Below are positions 11,285-21,730 of a stretch of DNA of 60,000 nt, in pieces; positions within the stretch are counted from its first letter, which is position 1; the number at the start of each line of letters is the position of its first letter. Below the pieces are notes generated by a model, which was not told where the DNA came from, did no database searches, and saw only the letters and a program-made list of their open reading frames with translations. Location of the stretch: positions 21,278,321-21,338,320 of the forward strand of contig NC_049990.1 of assembly GCF_000003815.2 (NCBI RefSeq), read 5' to 3'. This stretch comes from Branchiostoma floridae. Taxonomy: Eukaryota; Chordata; Leptocardii; Amphioxiformes; Branchiostomatidae. The translations under genes and the position numbers were made by a program.

Positions 11285-12828
11285 TTACGTTCATTGTCTA
11301 GAATGGGTTAAAGGAGACCTCTCCTACTGGGTTCGCTCTAAAATCGCTATGTAAGCTGCTATATCATACCGCGTACCGATTGTTTTATGTTTGCGACCTT
11401 CAGATCGATCCACTGTATCCATCAGACTCACAAATTATTATCCAAGCCTGAGGTGCGATATCGTTAGGATTACTTATTTCAAAGGCCAAACATCGTGAGT
11501 AAATGTTACCGTGTTGGAGAGTGACAGCCGGATGCTGACTTTAAAACAGAGATGAGTTAGTTTCTAGTTTGACTTTATATCAGATAAATCCTTTAAGTCT
11601 TTATCGATTAGGTACTCCGATGTTCACGTCAAACGTCGATCGATTGAAAAATAAGGTAGCATCATCACTTCGAGGTGCATGTTTTCCAGTCAGCAAAATA
11701 TGCCCTTTTTCGGATAAATTGCTCCAAGATATACATAAAATTTACCAGGACGAGTATTGATATGCCGTCTCTTGTGGATTCGTGGATTTGGAGACAGCAA
11801 GCAAATTTCATGGATGCCAGCATCAGCGCGATTATTGATTTTCGACTGGTTTTGAAGAAAATAATCTTTCCTCTACGGAGATAGTGAACATGACGAGAAA
11901 GTGCAAAAATGGGAAATATACCCCTGATCCTTAAAATATAGCCTAGTTGTATTTGTAGACGTAGTGAGGTATATGTAGCCCTGACCGTAGAGCTTTGCAG
12001 AAGTGAAAATATTTCAGAAGTAAAAGGGGCACCGATGTGGTAGCTATCCAAAGCCGTGACTGCAAGTTGTCAACTTGATAAGTGATAACTGTCTACCTCA
12101 CCAGTGTCAGTTAATTTGTGCACCATTTGAATACAGAACGAAAAGACTTATTGGCTGTGATAGCATGTTTTGTAACTTCAATTCTTCTTATGGTTTCTAT
12201 TTCCAAAATCTAGGAATATTCTTTTTTCTACCCATCTTCTTGTCTTTCGCCCTCTTGCAATAAATTTTGAGTCTGTAGAGGACGTCATCCATGAAATTTG
12301 CTTGCTGTACGTGGCCCTAGCTAACATTTTTTGAAAGCATGCTGACTTAGGTCTCTTCTTTGGGGGCGTTCTTCGCAAGCTTGGTGGGTCGATTTGGAGT
12401 TTTGGTGCGGCAACTTATGAGGTATCCCCGGAGGCAAGGGTTAAAAGCCAAACCGCCAACTGCAAGTTATCGATTTGCCATCCTCGCGGACCTCTTTTTT
12501 TCCGCAAAACCTCTGTGCTGCCATTTCAAAGTTTTTACTTTTCTTTCGATGCCTTTCTAATCAACACACATCGTGAAATGACGCATCAAATTCATAGCAT
12601 TTAAAATTCCAGTCAAAGTCAAAGTTATACAAATGAATCGGAATATAACATCCTTAGAGTATTTTCACAATCAAAATGAGGCAATATAACATATTAGTTC
12701 TCACTGGGTAGAAATGTACCCCAAAAGAGAATGTATGGAAAGCAATAATGAAGAGAAACAACATGCTTTATAACAATGAATACCTAAAATATCGAGGAAA
12801 AATATCAAATGATATTCAAAATACGTCA
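11285..12828. other. Gene-free AT-rich spacer
   Basis: Frames at 11569-11760, 11665-12051 (-), 12178-12378 (-) and 12360-12560 are short, overlapping and without recognised motifs. No RNA gene or repeat boundary is seen. Confidence 0.4.
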
Positions 12829-13765
12829 AAAAGCAGTTACTCAAGCAACTGGATATGATGTTGGAAACGGTCAGACGTTTCAGATGGCATACACCATCGG
12901 TGTCACTGACGAAAGACTGCTTTTTGACGTATCTTATTACCTTGATGTCTAACTTTCATCGAGATATTCCGGAAACACTACAAAAAATACCACTGGGGTC
13001 AAAACTACCCCAGATGTACGGTGAAGTTTGAGAACGTCAAAATCCAAAGTGATGCGTCAGTACGGTATTCCCAGTTGACTCATACGCGTCGTTTAGGCCA
13101 CTTTACTCTGAACACTCCGAAATCTTCCATTTAGTATGAGACCATCATCTCTCGTGCGGAAAATCTAGAGAGCTTCATAGTACATTATCCACATCGGACC
13201 AGTGGTTTCCATCATATCCATTGCCCACTTTTGCAGCTAAATTGCACGCTCGCGTATTGGGAATAGCATATTGGGACTTAATGCAATTTCAGAAAGAAGC
13301 ATGAGCATAAGGATTTGCGCGAAACTGTGCAGGGATGTTACGCGGGATAAAATGGACGATGTTCAAGAAGTTTACATGTTAGTTCAGAAACATAAGATTG
13401 GAAAAAAAAATTCACGGATCTCAGTGGCAAGTGTGCAGATGTTGACACACTGGCAACACCAAATCCGTAGGTGTTTTTTGGCACCTTTAGACAGATTAGC
13501 CGTGAGGCTCGGTGGGCGTCACTCCATAAGATTGGAAAAGAAGAGAACATCTTCTTGTGAAACGGAAGATCGTTATCCTGCAAAGGAACTGGCAATGACT
13601 TTAAACACAATGCCTTGTCATGGGGCACGTTTCCTTGCAATTCTGAACATAAAACTGCAACAATGGCCAACTCAGTGTCACTGACGAAATATAGTGGATG
13701 CACTCTGAAACATCTGACCGTTTCCAAAATCATATCCAGTTGCTTGTGTAACTAACTTTTTTGGG
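12829..13765. repeat. Inverted pair of retroelement-like end sequences
   Basis: The segment 12829-12960 contains CAAGCAACTGGATATGATG then TTGGAAACGGTCAGACGTTT. It recurs inverted at 13650-13765 (AACATCTGACCGTTTCC, AAAATCATATCCAGTTGCTTG). A third diverged copy is at 24777-24900. The shared GTCACTGACGAAA and GAAACRTCTGACCGTTTCC words resemble the region downstream of Penelope-like ORFs, but an inverted-repeat DNA element about 0.93 kb long is also possible. The ORFs between (13271-13733) are on both strands and unrecognised. Confidence 0.45.
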
Positions 13766-15600
13766 GGCGTAACTTCCAACTCTTTACATTGTGCATCGAG
13801 GCAGCTTACTTCCGGGGATACTCACCGTTATGTAAGTGTATACGTCACAGTAGAGATTGCGATTCACTGACGCGTACACTGAGACATACATGTGTGCGTG
13901 AACACTTGACAAGACGCAGGAGGGAATCCGCTTAGTGACATTTTCAGGCTGCCATGATTGATAATCGGCTCAGGCAGACATCCCGGCGTCAACCTATGAC
14001 CGCACACGACAGATTCTGATGGTCCCAAAGATCTTGCTCTGATGTTGGACTGGAGGTTGGTGTCAGGCCCTCAGCTTTAGGAAGATTTTGTACACAACAT
14101 AGTGGTGCATGGCTGGCTTTTTCTTGATCGTATCTGCACGTAGACAGATGTACATGTCTGACGGGGGTGGGGGGGTGGGGTGATAAGCAGATAAACCGAG
14201 CTCAAAGAATTCCACCAACCAAAGAAACTGGGTACAGCTCTCGCATTACCGATCATACAGGACAGAAATGGCAAGATCCATCATTGTACCGTCGCCTTTT
14301 TTGGTTGTCCAGACGAATATCAAGTGACCATTCGTTTCATTGGCTTTCATCTTTGCATGCAGAGCACGGGAGACGCGTTACATGGGAAGTGAGGCTTAGC
14401 TCCTTTCATTTGGTTTTACTGCAAACCTTCAAAAGTCGTCTGCAGTTGGCACATGCCCAGCGTTAGAATTGGCTGTGAAAGTTTCTTGGGGTTCGCTGTA
14501 AGTCCGGAATCAGTAAGCCCTCTGTTCGGAGCTTACTCCGTGAGCATGTACTACAAAAGATCGCTTGTTATGCCGCAGTCACATTTGCACCGGTGCCCGT
14601 ACGGGTTGTAGCCCCGGCCGGACTCCGAAGTCACCATTTTGTCCCAGTGCACTGCCGGATACGAGGGGTACATCTCGGTGTTTCCACGATTTGGTGGCGC
14701 AAATGGCCCCACGTGGCCACGTAGTTGTCACGCCCAAGAGTGCAGAAAAGGGCAATTATTCGTTGGGATCTCTTTGAGCAATTATGAATAGCATCCCCAG
14801 ATGGCATCTGAGCCCATATTGACAGTAAATCCCTGGCCTCGGGAACTTCTATACTTTTTGCACAAAAGTAGCATGAAAATTTCAGAACAGCTTGGCCCAG
14901 CAGCAACAAGATGGCAAAGCGCTGCATGCAAAGAAAGAGGATTTGAAGAACTGAAAGATCACAAGGTTAAAAGTTTTGCGATTAACGTAGATCTGCTTAT
15001 CGATCATAGTACAGACGCCATTGTCGTATTTTAACGCTTCTAAGAAGCACATTGTGCAAATCTCAAAGGTCGTCATGGCGGTGAATGCCCTCGTCTGGAC
15101 GAAGATAAGTATTTTTGAAAACCACACGTTTGAGTAACCGATGAAAGCGGTATGAACCTTGACCATTTGAAGCTTGTACATAAATCCTTTGAGTGTGCGT
15201 AGTTGCCACTTAGATCTCTGCCTACGAATGTAGATACAGTTACACGGGCACGGCTATAACGGACATTTGTATAGGATCTAGTGAGGACTTTAAAACCACT
15301 AGTACCTTGTGTGGTGTTTAGTTATTGTTGCACTGAAAGCGACGTGATGTCATTGTAGTCAGTAACTCATCTATGCTAACATGGTCACATTACTATTCGA
15401 CCTTACAGTGATATCCGTTGGACTTTGTTGAGCCATGCAATGAACTCATTTTCACGAGAATCATCCGACGCAGAGCGCTGAGCACTATGACATAGTAATG
15501 GTATCCTATGTCCTCTATCGTTGTCGCTGTGACGGGATTTAATTCCCAAATACCCCAACCCAATCCTTAAGACAGGAAAGCTAACCTCTCACTGGACGTG
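13766..15600. other. Gene-free stretch
   Basis: No gene is recognised. There is a GC-rich patch at 14570-14770, and GTGGCCACGTAGTTGTCACG near 14717 resembles GTGACCACGTAGGAGTCACG near 18005, suggesting an old dispersed repeat. Frames at 14167-14466, 14565-15034 and 14631-15181 overlap on both strands. Confidence 0.4.
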
Positions 15601-15614
15601 ACAGAAAAGAGAGA

Positions 15615-15765
15615 CACTGTGTATAGTTCATATGTATGTATACTATTAGCGTACAGGGTAAAAACAGGTACAATGAACAACGGACCACGGCTTAACGTCC
15701 CATTCTAACCGGGATTTGAACCCTTTCCAGTACCGTGCATGCTGAGTGAACGACAATTTATGCTA
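15615..15765 (-). mobile_element. tRNA-derived SINE remnant
   Basis: On the minus strand GGGTTCAAATCCCGGT (15704-15722) matches a tRNA-type RNA polymerase III B box. It is followed by TGGGACGTTAAGCCGTGGTCC, a body sequence I associate with invertebrate deuterostome SINEs. No intact A box or tRNA fold is visible, so it is not a functional tRNA gene. Confidence 0.45.
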
Positions 15766-15890
15766 GGGTCACATTTTGAACAAAACAGTGGTCCGGCCGT
15801 GCAGTTTAGTTTTAAGGAACGAAAAGTATGATACAAAAGACAACAAAAACACAAATCGTACCAAAAATCTATTTCAGAGCACACCTTGTG

Positions 15891-15925
<35 letters not shown>

Positions 15926-16010
15926 CAATTTTGTTTTCCCTTCTTTTCTTTTCGATTCCAAAACAGCCCTGCCGGGCTACAATTGGGAAATATGCCAATG
16001 GCATAACAGC
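15764..16010. mobile_element. Foldback MITE relative with (TA)n core
   Basis: The left part GGTCACATTTTGAACAAAAC...GTCCGGCCGTGCAG and right part AACAGCCCTGCCGGGC...ATTGGGAAATATGCC are eroded versions of the ends of the element at 16312-16512. The middle holds an alternating TA tract at 15889-15926. Non-coding. Confidence 0.5.
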
Positions 16011-16311
16011 CGACACATTTGAACTCAAATTGAAATGCTCAAGAACTGAATCAAGCTGGGCATTGCACTTCGTGACAGACAAAGAAACATATTCTATGCT
16101 TTATAACAGACGTTAGCACTGCTGCTAACACAGTCGAACATTGGTGTGCGGAGCATGTAGCACTATTACAGCCACGACACGAAGAATGTGGAGGCTAGGA
16201 GATTAAGTTAAGAGGACGGCCGTGCATAATATAAAGCTGGGTCCCGCTCGGACATGGCTCAGGCAAGAGGAAGAAACTAGAGTCAGTCATGCATGGAGCA
16301 GACTCTCCTTA

Positions 16312-16512
16312 GGCTTAGGTCACATTTCCAAACCGGGGCCCGGCCGGGCAGCTTTTGGCAGCGAAAAGAATGATATAAAATACATAAAAATACACAAAAT
16401 GTCAAAATAAGATTCATGGCCATGATTTGTGTATATTTCTAGGCATACATTGTAATTTTTCGTTTCTTAAAACATCCCGGCCGGGCCCCGGTTTTGAAAT
16501 GTGACTTAAGCC
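16312..16512. mobile_element. Foldback MITE, GGCTTAGGTCACATTT ends
   Basis: The 201-bp element starts GGCTTAGGTCACATTTCC and ends AAATGTGACTTAAGCC. Inner arms CGGGGCCCGGCCGGG and CCCGGCCGGGCCCCG pair perfectly, giving TIRs of about 38 bp. The core is AT-rich. The GC-rich arms would form a stable hairpin. Confidence 0.75.
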
Positions 16513-16535
16513 TTGGGAGTGCATGTACCCTTGGT

Positions 16536-16811
16536 TAATGATAATGACTTTCGAATTCTCATCGGGTCCTCAAGTATGATGGCTTCGGCCTTCACCGTAA
16601 CCATAATATCTGCGAGTTTTAGAATCCATGTTTTAGAAACCATGTGTACTGCATTACTACCTTTTGTATCTATATGCCTGTACTTAGCCCGATAGGGCAT
16701 GAATGTGCAATAAGGGCTATTAATTTTTTATTAATAATGACTTTTGAACTCTCATCGGGTCCTCAAGTATGATGGTTTCGACCTTCACCGTAACCATAAC
16801 GTCTGCTGTAA
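16536..16811. repeat. Direct duplication of an ~85-bp segment
   Basis: The segments 16536-16620 and 16732-16811 share TAATGACTTTYGAAYTCTCA, TCGGGTCCTCAAGTATGATG and CTTCACCGTAACCATAA, about 196 bp apart. On the minus strand both read MVTVK.E.IILEDPMR, but there is no start, splice or domain evidence for a gene. Confidence 0.6.
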
Positions 16812-16949
16812 ATGGGGACAATGTTTCATTCATATCCAATGATGAAGGATCACGTAAGTCACAGCTTATCAGCCAGAGCGCGATAATTGTCCGTGCGCTG
16901 TTTCTGCACTTTTCTTGACGGCAGGGGGCGGCTTTGAACGTTTTATGTA

Positions 16950-17049
16950 NNNNNNNNNNNNNNNNNNNNNNNNNNNNNNNNNNNNNNNNNNNNNNNNNNN
17001 NNNNNNNNNNNNNNNNNNNNNNNNNNNNNNNNNNNNNNNNNNNNNNNNN
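16950..17049. other. Assembly gap (100 N)
   Basis: Exactly 100 undetermined bases. The gap lies directly against the 79-bp minisatellite, so its true size is probably unknown and the array is probably collapsed. Confidence 0.95.
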
Positions 17050-17575
17050 GTAGGTGCCCATTTGACTCCCTTAGCCGGCTATACTCCTTGTCCAGCTTCG
17101 ATACTATCTTATGGCACAGTATACGTAGGATCTGCTTGCTGCCAATTTGAGTCCCTTAGCCGGCTATACTCCTTGTCCAGCTTTGATACTATCTTATGGC
17201 ACCGTAGGATCTGCTTGGTGCCAATTTGAGTCCCTTAGCCGGCTACACTACTTAGCCAGCTTTGATACTGTCTTATGGCACCGTAGGATCTGCTTGGTGC
17301 CAATTTGAGTCCCTTAGCCGGCTACACTACTTAGCCAGCTTTGATACTATCTTATGGCACCGTAGGATCTGCTTGGTGCCAATTTGAGTCCCTTAGCCGG
17401 CTACACTACTTGGCCAGCTTTGATACTATCTTATGGCACCGTAGGATCTGCTTGGTGCCCGTTTGACTCCCTTAGCCGGCTATACTCCTTGTCCAGCTTT
17501 GATACTATCTTATGGCACCGTAGGATCTGCTTGGTGCCAATTTGAGTCCCTTAGCTGGTTATACTGCTTAAGCTT
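17050..17575. repeat. 79-bp minisatellite
   Basis: About six to seven units carry GTAGGATCTGCTTGGTGCC, ATTTGAGTCCCTTAGCCGGC, CCAGCTTTGATACTATC and TTATGGCACC. Units are nearly identical apart from small changes such as CTACACTACTT versus CTATACTCCTT. A degenerate outlying unit is at 17690-17755. The left side runs into the N gap. Confidence 0.9.
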
Positions 17576-17791
17576 GGCCGGGCTCTGAAGGCACGGATCT
17601 GTCACGTTGAACTGTTTAATACCGGGGGTTTCCGTCAGTGTTTTTAACGTATAGGTCAAGGCGTTCATTTTTCGCCAGGTCCCAGGTTAAGCCTAAGCCG
17701 GCTTCACTCCTCTGCCAGCTTTTGATGCTATCTTATGCTACCGTAGGATCTGCTTGGAGATTACGCCGTGCCCCAAAATGGCCGCAGGGTG

Positions 17792-18004
17792 TACTTGTAA
17801 ATGCATTTAAGTTCGCGGGGATTTAATTTCGCGGTAGCGGGAAAATGGACTTTTCACGGTGGTTTTAATTTCGCGGTAGCACCATGCACTGTAGTCTCTT
17901 ACTGTTATGGAAAAAATTTCGCGGTAGTTTTAGATTCGCGGTGAAGCGGCCGCCGCGAAAACCGCGAACATTAATCCACCGCGAACATTTCTGCATTTAC
18001 AGTA
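17792..18004 (+). mobile_element. CGCGGT-rich MITE, copy 3
   Basis: Colinear with the copy at 11073-11284: TGTAAATGCATTTAAGTTCG at the left, ACATTTCTGCATTTACAG at the right, with TA on each side. It carries the same paired CGCGGT / ACCGCGAA blocks. Two of the three copies share orientation and length. Confidence 0.82.
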
Positions 18005-18654
18005 TGTGACCACGTAGGAGTCACGCCCGAAAGTGGAAAAAAACAGCCCGTAAACTTTTTGGAAGAGCCGCCAAATGAGACCGAAGCAAAACGGAGGAAT
18101 TTTTCACAACAAAGTGTCACAACAAACTATCCAATCATGTCTGGTTGTTTGACATGGTAATGCCACATTCAATGAGTCTTGTGATTGGGGGTTCAATTGG
18201 CGTTGACCTCTCGTTTGGTGCAAAGCCCGCATTATAACGTAGAATCGATTACTATTGCCGGTAGCAGCCTTTAACACTATCCCCCTTGGTGTTGGAGGCC
18301 ATGGAGGATTTGCACATAGTGATTTTCTTGCCCATGTTTAATCCTTACGGAATAGCTTTTTCACAAATATTTATCCCTTGTACTTACGCACTGTGTTCGA
18401 AGTTCCTAAAGCATTGACCGCATTTCAAGGTAGGGAACCAATCACTGCTAACAAGTTTTCGTCCCTGGTATAATTTGTTTCTTGGCCTTTGTCAGTGTAG
18501 AATGAATTAAGGCATTTCTTTATCCTTTCTTGTGCTATTCTCTGTCATGAAAGCTTAACTTCCAAACAGCTTGGACTTTGCTTCCCCAGTGCCAGTGCAT
18601 TATATGTAAGCATGCGCTGTTTCCCTTACTTTAGTTGCAATAAAAAAAACTAGA
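18005..18654. other. Gene-free spacer
   Basis: No gene is recognised. The first 55 bp resemble 14710-14765. Confidence 0.4.
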
Positions 18655-19064
18655 TAGACCTGTGTTCATTTACAACATTGTTTAATTTGTTCATTAGTCA
18701 TATAGTATCTGAATTTGATAACTTTTCTAGCAATTCTCCTATTCTGTACAACATGAAAGTGCCATGTCTTTTATATGCCGATGACTTGGTTATCTTCTCA
18801 GAATCCCAACAAGGTTTACAGTCCTCCCTACTTAGACTAGAACAATATTGTAAATCATGGAAGCTGAAGGTTAACCTGAAAAAGACAAAGGTTATTGTAT
18901 TTACAAAGGGAGGCCGCTTACCGAAAGATTGTAGTTTTTTGTTTGATAATAATGCTTTAGAAATAGTAACATCTTATTGATATCTAGGTATTGTTGTATT
19001 CTCAGCTGGCACATTCAAAGCCAACAGCAAATACTTATACAGCAAGGGATTGAAAGCTCTATTT

Positions 19065-19074
19065 GGAATTAAAC
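19065..19074. repeat. Left copy of 10-bp target-site duplication
   Basis: GGAATTAAAC lies immediately before the 3.65-kb palindromic element and is repeated exactly at 22725-22734 after it. It encodes Gly-Ile-Lys of the host RT frame on both sides, which fixes the insertion boundaries to the base. Confidence 0.9.
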
Positions 19075-20235
19075 GGGAGGGTCTTTTTAGCGAATGCCCA
19101 CGAACGCCCACTCTAGAGAAGTCCGCGCTGCACGAATCTCATTTTTTTTGCTTGGAATATGTCCACGTTGTGCTCCCATGTATTAATCCTGAGTTTCAAG
19201 TCAATCCATCGACCCGAAGTGACATAAATCAAAGTTTTCGATTCTCGATGGTCTTTTTAGCGAACGCCCAGTAAAATGTCTTTTTAGCGAATGCCCACTA
19301 TATCCACAAAAATATCGGCCGTCGCGCAACGACACCTAAATCTACCGCCACAAACATGTTCAAGATGGTGTCCCATTGATGTGTACGGAGTTTCCGTGCT
19401 TTACAAGCATTTTAAGTCCCTGTTTTTGGTCAAAATGTACAGCGCCGATACTGCCATACATTAACAATGGCAATTCAAAATGGCGGGCACTAGTCATGTG
19501 ACCGCCTTGCGGGACTGTTCTATAAGTATCGCGGGAGGGACTGTTGTAGCATAACTTATCATACAACCATTTTAGAGTGAATTCTGAACAAGATTTTCAA
19601 TTCATAGTGCTATCATCTGACTGATATTTACATTGTGGTCCTTTTTTCTGTGCTATAATTACCCAGGTTTGAGGAACTTAGTGCAAATATGGATATTGAT
19701 TCTCCTCAGTGTCCAATTAATGTACAAAAGGCTCAGACAATTAGTGTTATAAACCTGACTAGGGGCAGGTAACCAATACTAGAAAAACATAGCTATTCAT
19801 TATTAACAATACTATTTACATTATAATAATAACTCTTCACCAAACTGGACTTTTCTTATCTTTATTTATCACACAAACATTGTTACAACGGGGATTGATT
19901 AGATGAGTATCTGTTACAGTGTGTACAAACTTATTTCAAATACAAAAATGTATTTCATTTCACTTCCTAAATATTTTTAAAGTATTGGAAGGGGTTGACA
20001 CATAAACGATATTAATTGCATTATTTGTGTGCAGAAAAATGTGACCACATGCTATTAATAGCCTATTTAATATAGTAATAAAATGTTGGAACATGGCATG
20101 AGCGGGCTCCTCTTCTGAGTACACAAAGGAAATGTTTTATAACATTTAGTTATGACGTAGAAAATTTCAATTGTAAAATGTACCTTTATTAACATTGACA
20201 AACAAATTATTATTCTCTTCTTAATAAATGACGAC

Positions 20236-20925
20236 AATACAGGTTAGTAAGGTGTGTTTCCTTTTATAACAGGCCAGGTAAGACGCCGTACAGGTAAATA
20301 AGGTGTGTTTCCTTTTATAGCAGACCAGGTAAGACACCGTACAGGTGAGTAAGGTGTGTTTCCTTGACTACAGACTAGGTAAGACACCGTACAGGTGAGT
20401 AACGTGTATTTCCTTTGATTACAGACCAGGTAAGACACCGTACAGGTGAGTAACGTGTATTTCCTTTGATTACAGACCAGGTAAGACACCGTACAGGTGA
20501 GTAACGTGTATTCCCTTTGATAACAGGCCAGGTAACACACCATACAGGTAAGTAAGGTGTGTTTCTTTTTATAACAGACCAGGTAAGACACCGTACAGGT
20601 GAGTAACGTGTATTTCCTTTGATTACAGACCAGGTAAGACACCGCACAGGTGAGTAAGGTGTGTTTCCTTTGCCTATAGACCAGATAGTGTATTATACAG
20701 GTGAGTAAGGCGTCTTTCCTTTGCCTATATACCATATAGGCCATTAAACAGGCGAGTAAGGCGTCTTTCTTTTGCCTATAGACCAGATAGGGTATTATGC
20801 AGGTGAGTAAAGCAACTTTCCTTTGCCTATAGACCAGATAGGGTATTATACAGGTGAGTAAGGCGTCTTTCCTTTGCCTATATACCATATAGGCCATTAC
20901 ACAGGCGAGTAACCTGAACAATACC
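20236..20925 (+). repeat. 51-bp minisatellite, left arm, with splice-site-like units
   Basis: About 13-14 units of 51 bp. A typical outer unit reads TTTCCTTTGATTACAG, then ACCAGGTAAGACACC, then GTACAGGTGAGTAACG. It therefore holds an acceptor-like pyrimidine-rich ACAG and two donor-like sites (CCAG|GTAAGA and ACAG|GTGAGT), 21 nt of 'exon' and 30 nt of 'intron'. Inner units are a variant subfamily (CCTTTGCCTATAGACC ... TATACAGGTGAGTAAGGCG). Because 51 is a multiple of three, the minus strand stays open from 20921 to 20244, with a 17-residue repeat such as YLVCNQRKYTLLTCTVS. I treat that ORF as a by-product of the repeat. Confidence 0.9.
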
Positions 20926-20929
20926 CTAC

Positions 20930-21730
20930 ATGGTCTATATGCAAAGGGAAGACACCTTACTTGCCTGTATAATGCCCTATCTGGTCTATAGGCAAAGGAA
21001 AGTTGCTTTACTCACCTGTATAATACCTATCTAGTCTATAGGCAAAGGAAAGACGCATTACTCACCTGTATAATGGCCTATATGGTATATAGGCAAAGGA
21101 AAGACGCCTTACTCACCTGTATAATACACTATCTGGTCTATAGGCAAAGGAAACACACCTTACTCACTTGTGCGGTGTCTTACCTGGTCTGTAATCAAAG
21201 GAAATACACGTTACTCACCTGTACGTTGTCTTACCTGGTCTGTTATAAAAGGAAACACACCTTACTTACCTGTATGGTGTCTTACCTGGCCTTTTATAAA
21301 AGGAAATACACGTTACTCGCCTGTATGGTGTCTAACCTGCTCTGTAATCAAAGGAAATACATGTTACTCACCTGTACGGTGTCTGCTATAAAAGGAAACA
21401 CACCTTACTTACCTGTACGGTGTCTTACCTGGCCTGTTATAAAATGAAACACACCTTACTCACCTGTACGGTGTCTTACCTGGTCTGCTATAAAATGAAA
21501 CACACCTTACTCACCTGTACGGTGTCTTACCTGGTCTGCTATAAAAGGAAATACACGTTACTCACCTGTACGGTGTCTTACCTGGTCTGTAATCAAAGGA
21601 AATACATGTTACTCACCTGTACGGTGTCTTACCTGGTCTGCTATAAAAAGAAACACACCTTACTTACCTGTACGGCGTCTAACCTGGCCTGTTATAAAAG
21701 GAAACACACCTTACTTACCTGTATTGTTGT
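20930..21730 (-). repeat. 51-bp minisatellite, right arm, mirror of the left arm
   Basis: Reverse complement of the left-arm array with about 15-16 units; donor- and acceptor-like signals are on the minus strand here. The order of unit variants is mirrored: the GCCTATA variant lies nearest the centre and the GATTACAG and TTATAACAG/TATAGCAG variants outward. One unit near 21385 is short, shifting the open plus-strand frame (21073-21447 then 21420-21740). Confidence 0.9.

Noticed and set aside
15697-15725. tRNA gene
   Set aside because: Only a B-box-like GGGTTCAAATCCC is present; no A box or cloverleaf can be drawn, so it is treated as a SINE relic.
16720-17229. ORFs crossing the 100-N gap
   Set aside because: Open frame is an artefact of undetermined bases and of the minisatellite.
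19050-19274. ORF reading from the LINE into the palindromic element (and its mirror 22526-22840)
   Set aside because: It joins host RT codons to the TIR of the inserted element; the 10-bp TSD shows the true junction.
20244-20921. 225-codon minus-strand ORF of 17-residue repeats (and its mirror at 21073-21740)
   Set aside because: The frame stays open only because the repeat unit is 51 bp, a multiple of three. It lies in a transposon arm, the mirror arm has a frame break, and no start context or domain is seen. Listed as a minisatellite instead.
20236-21730. CRISPR-like repeat array
   Set aside because: Units are head-to-tail without unique spacers and the genome is eukaryotic, so this is a minisatellite. 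The same applies to 17050-17575.
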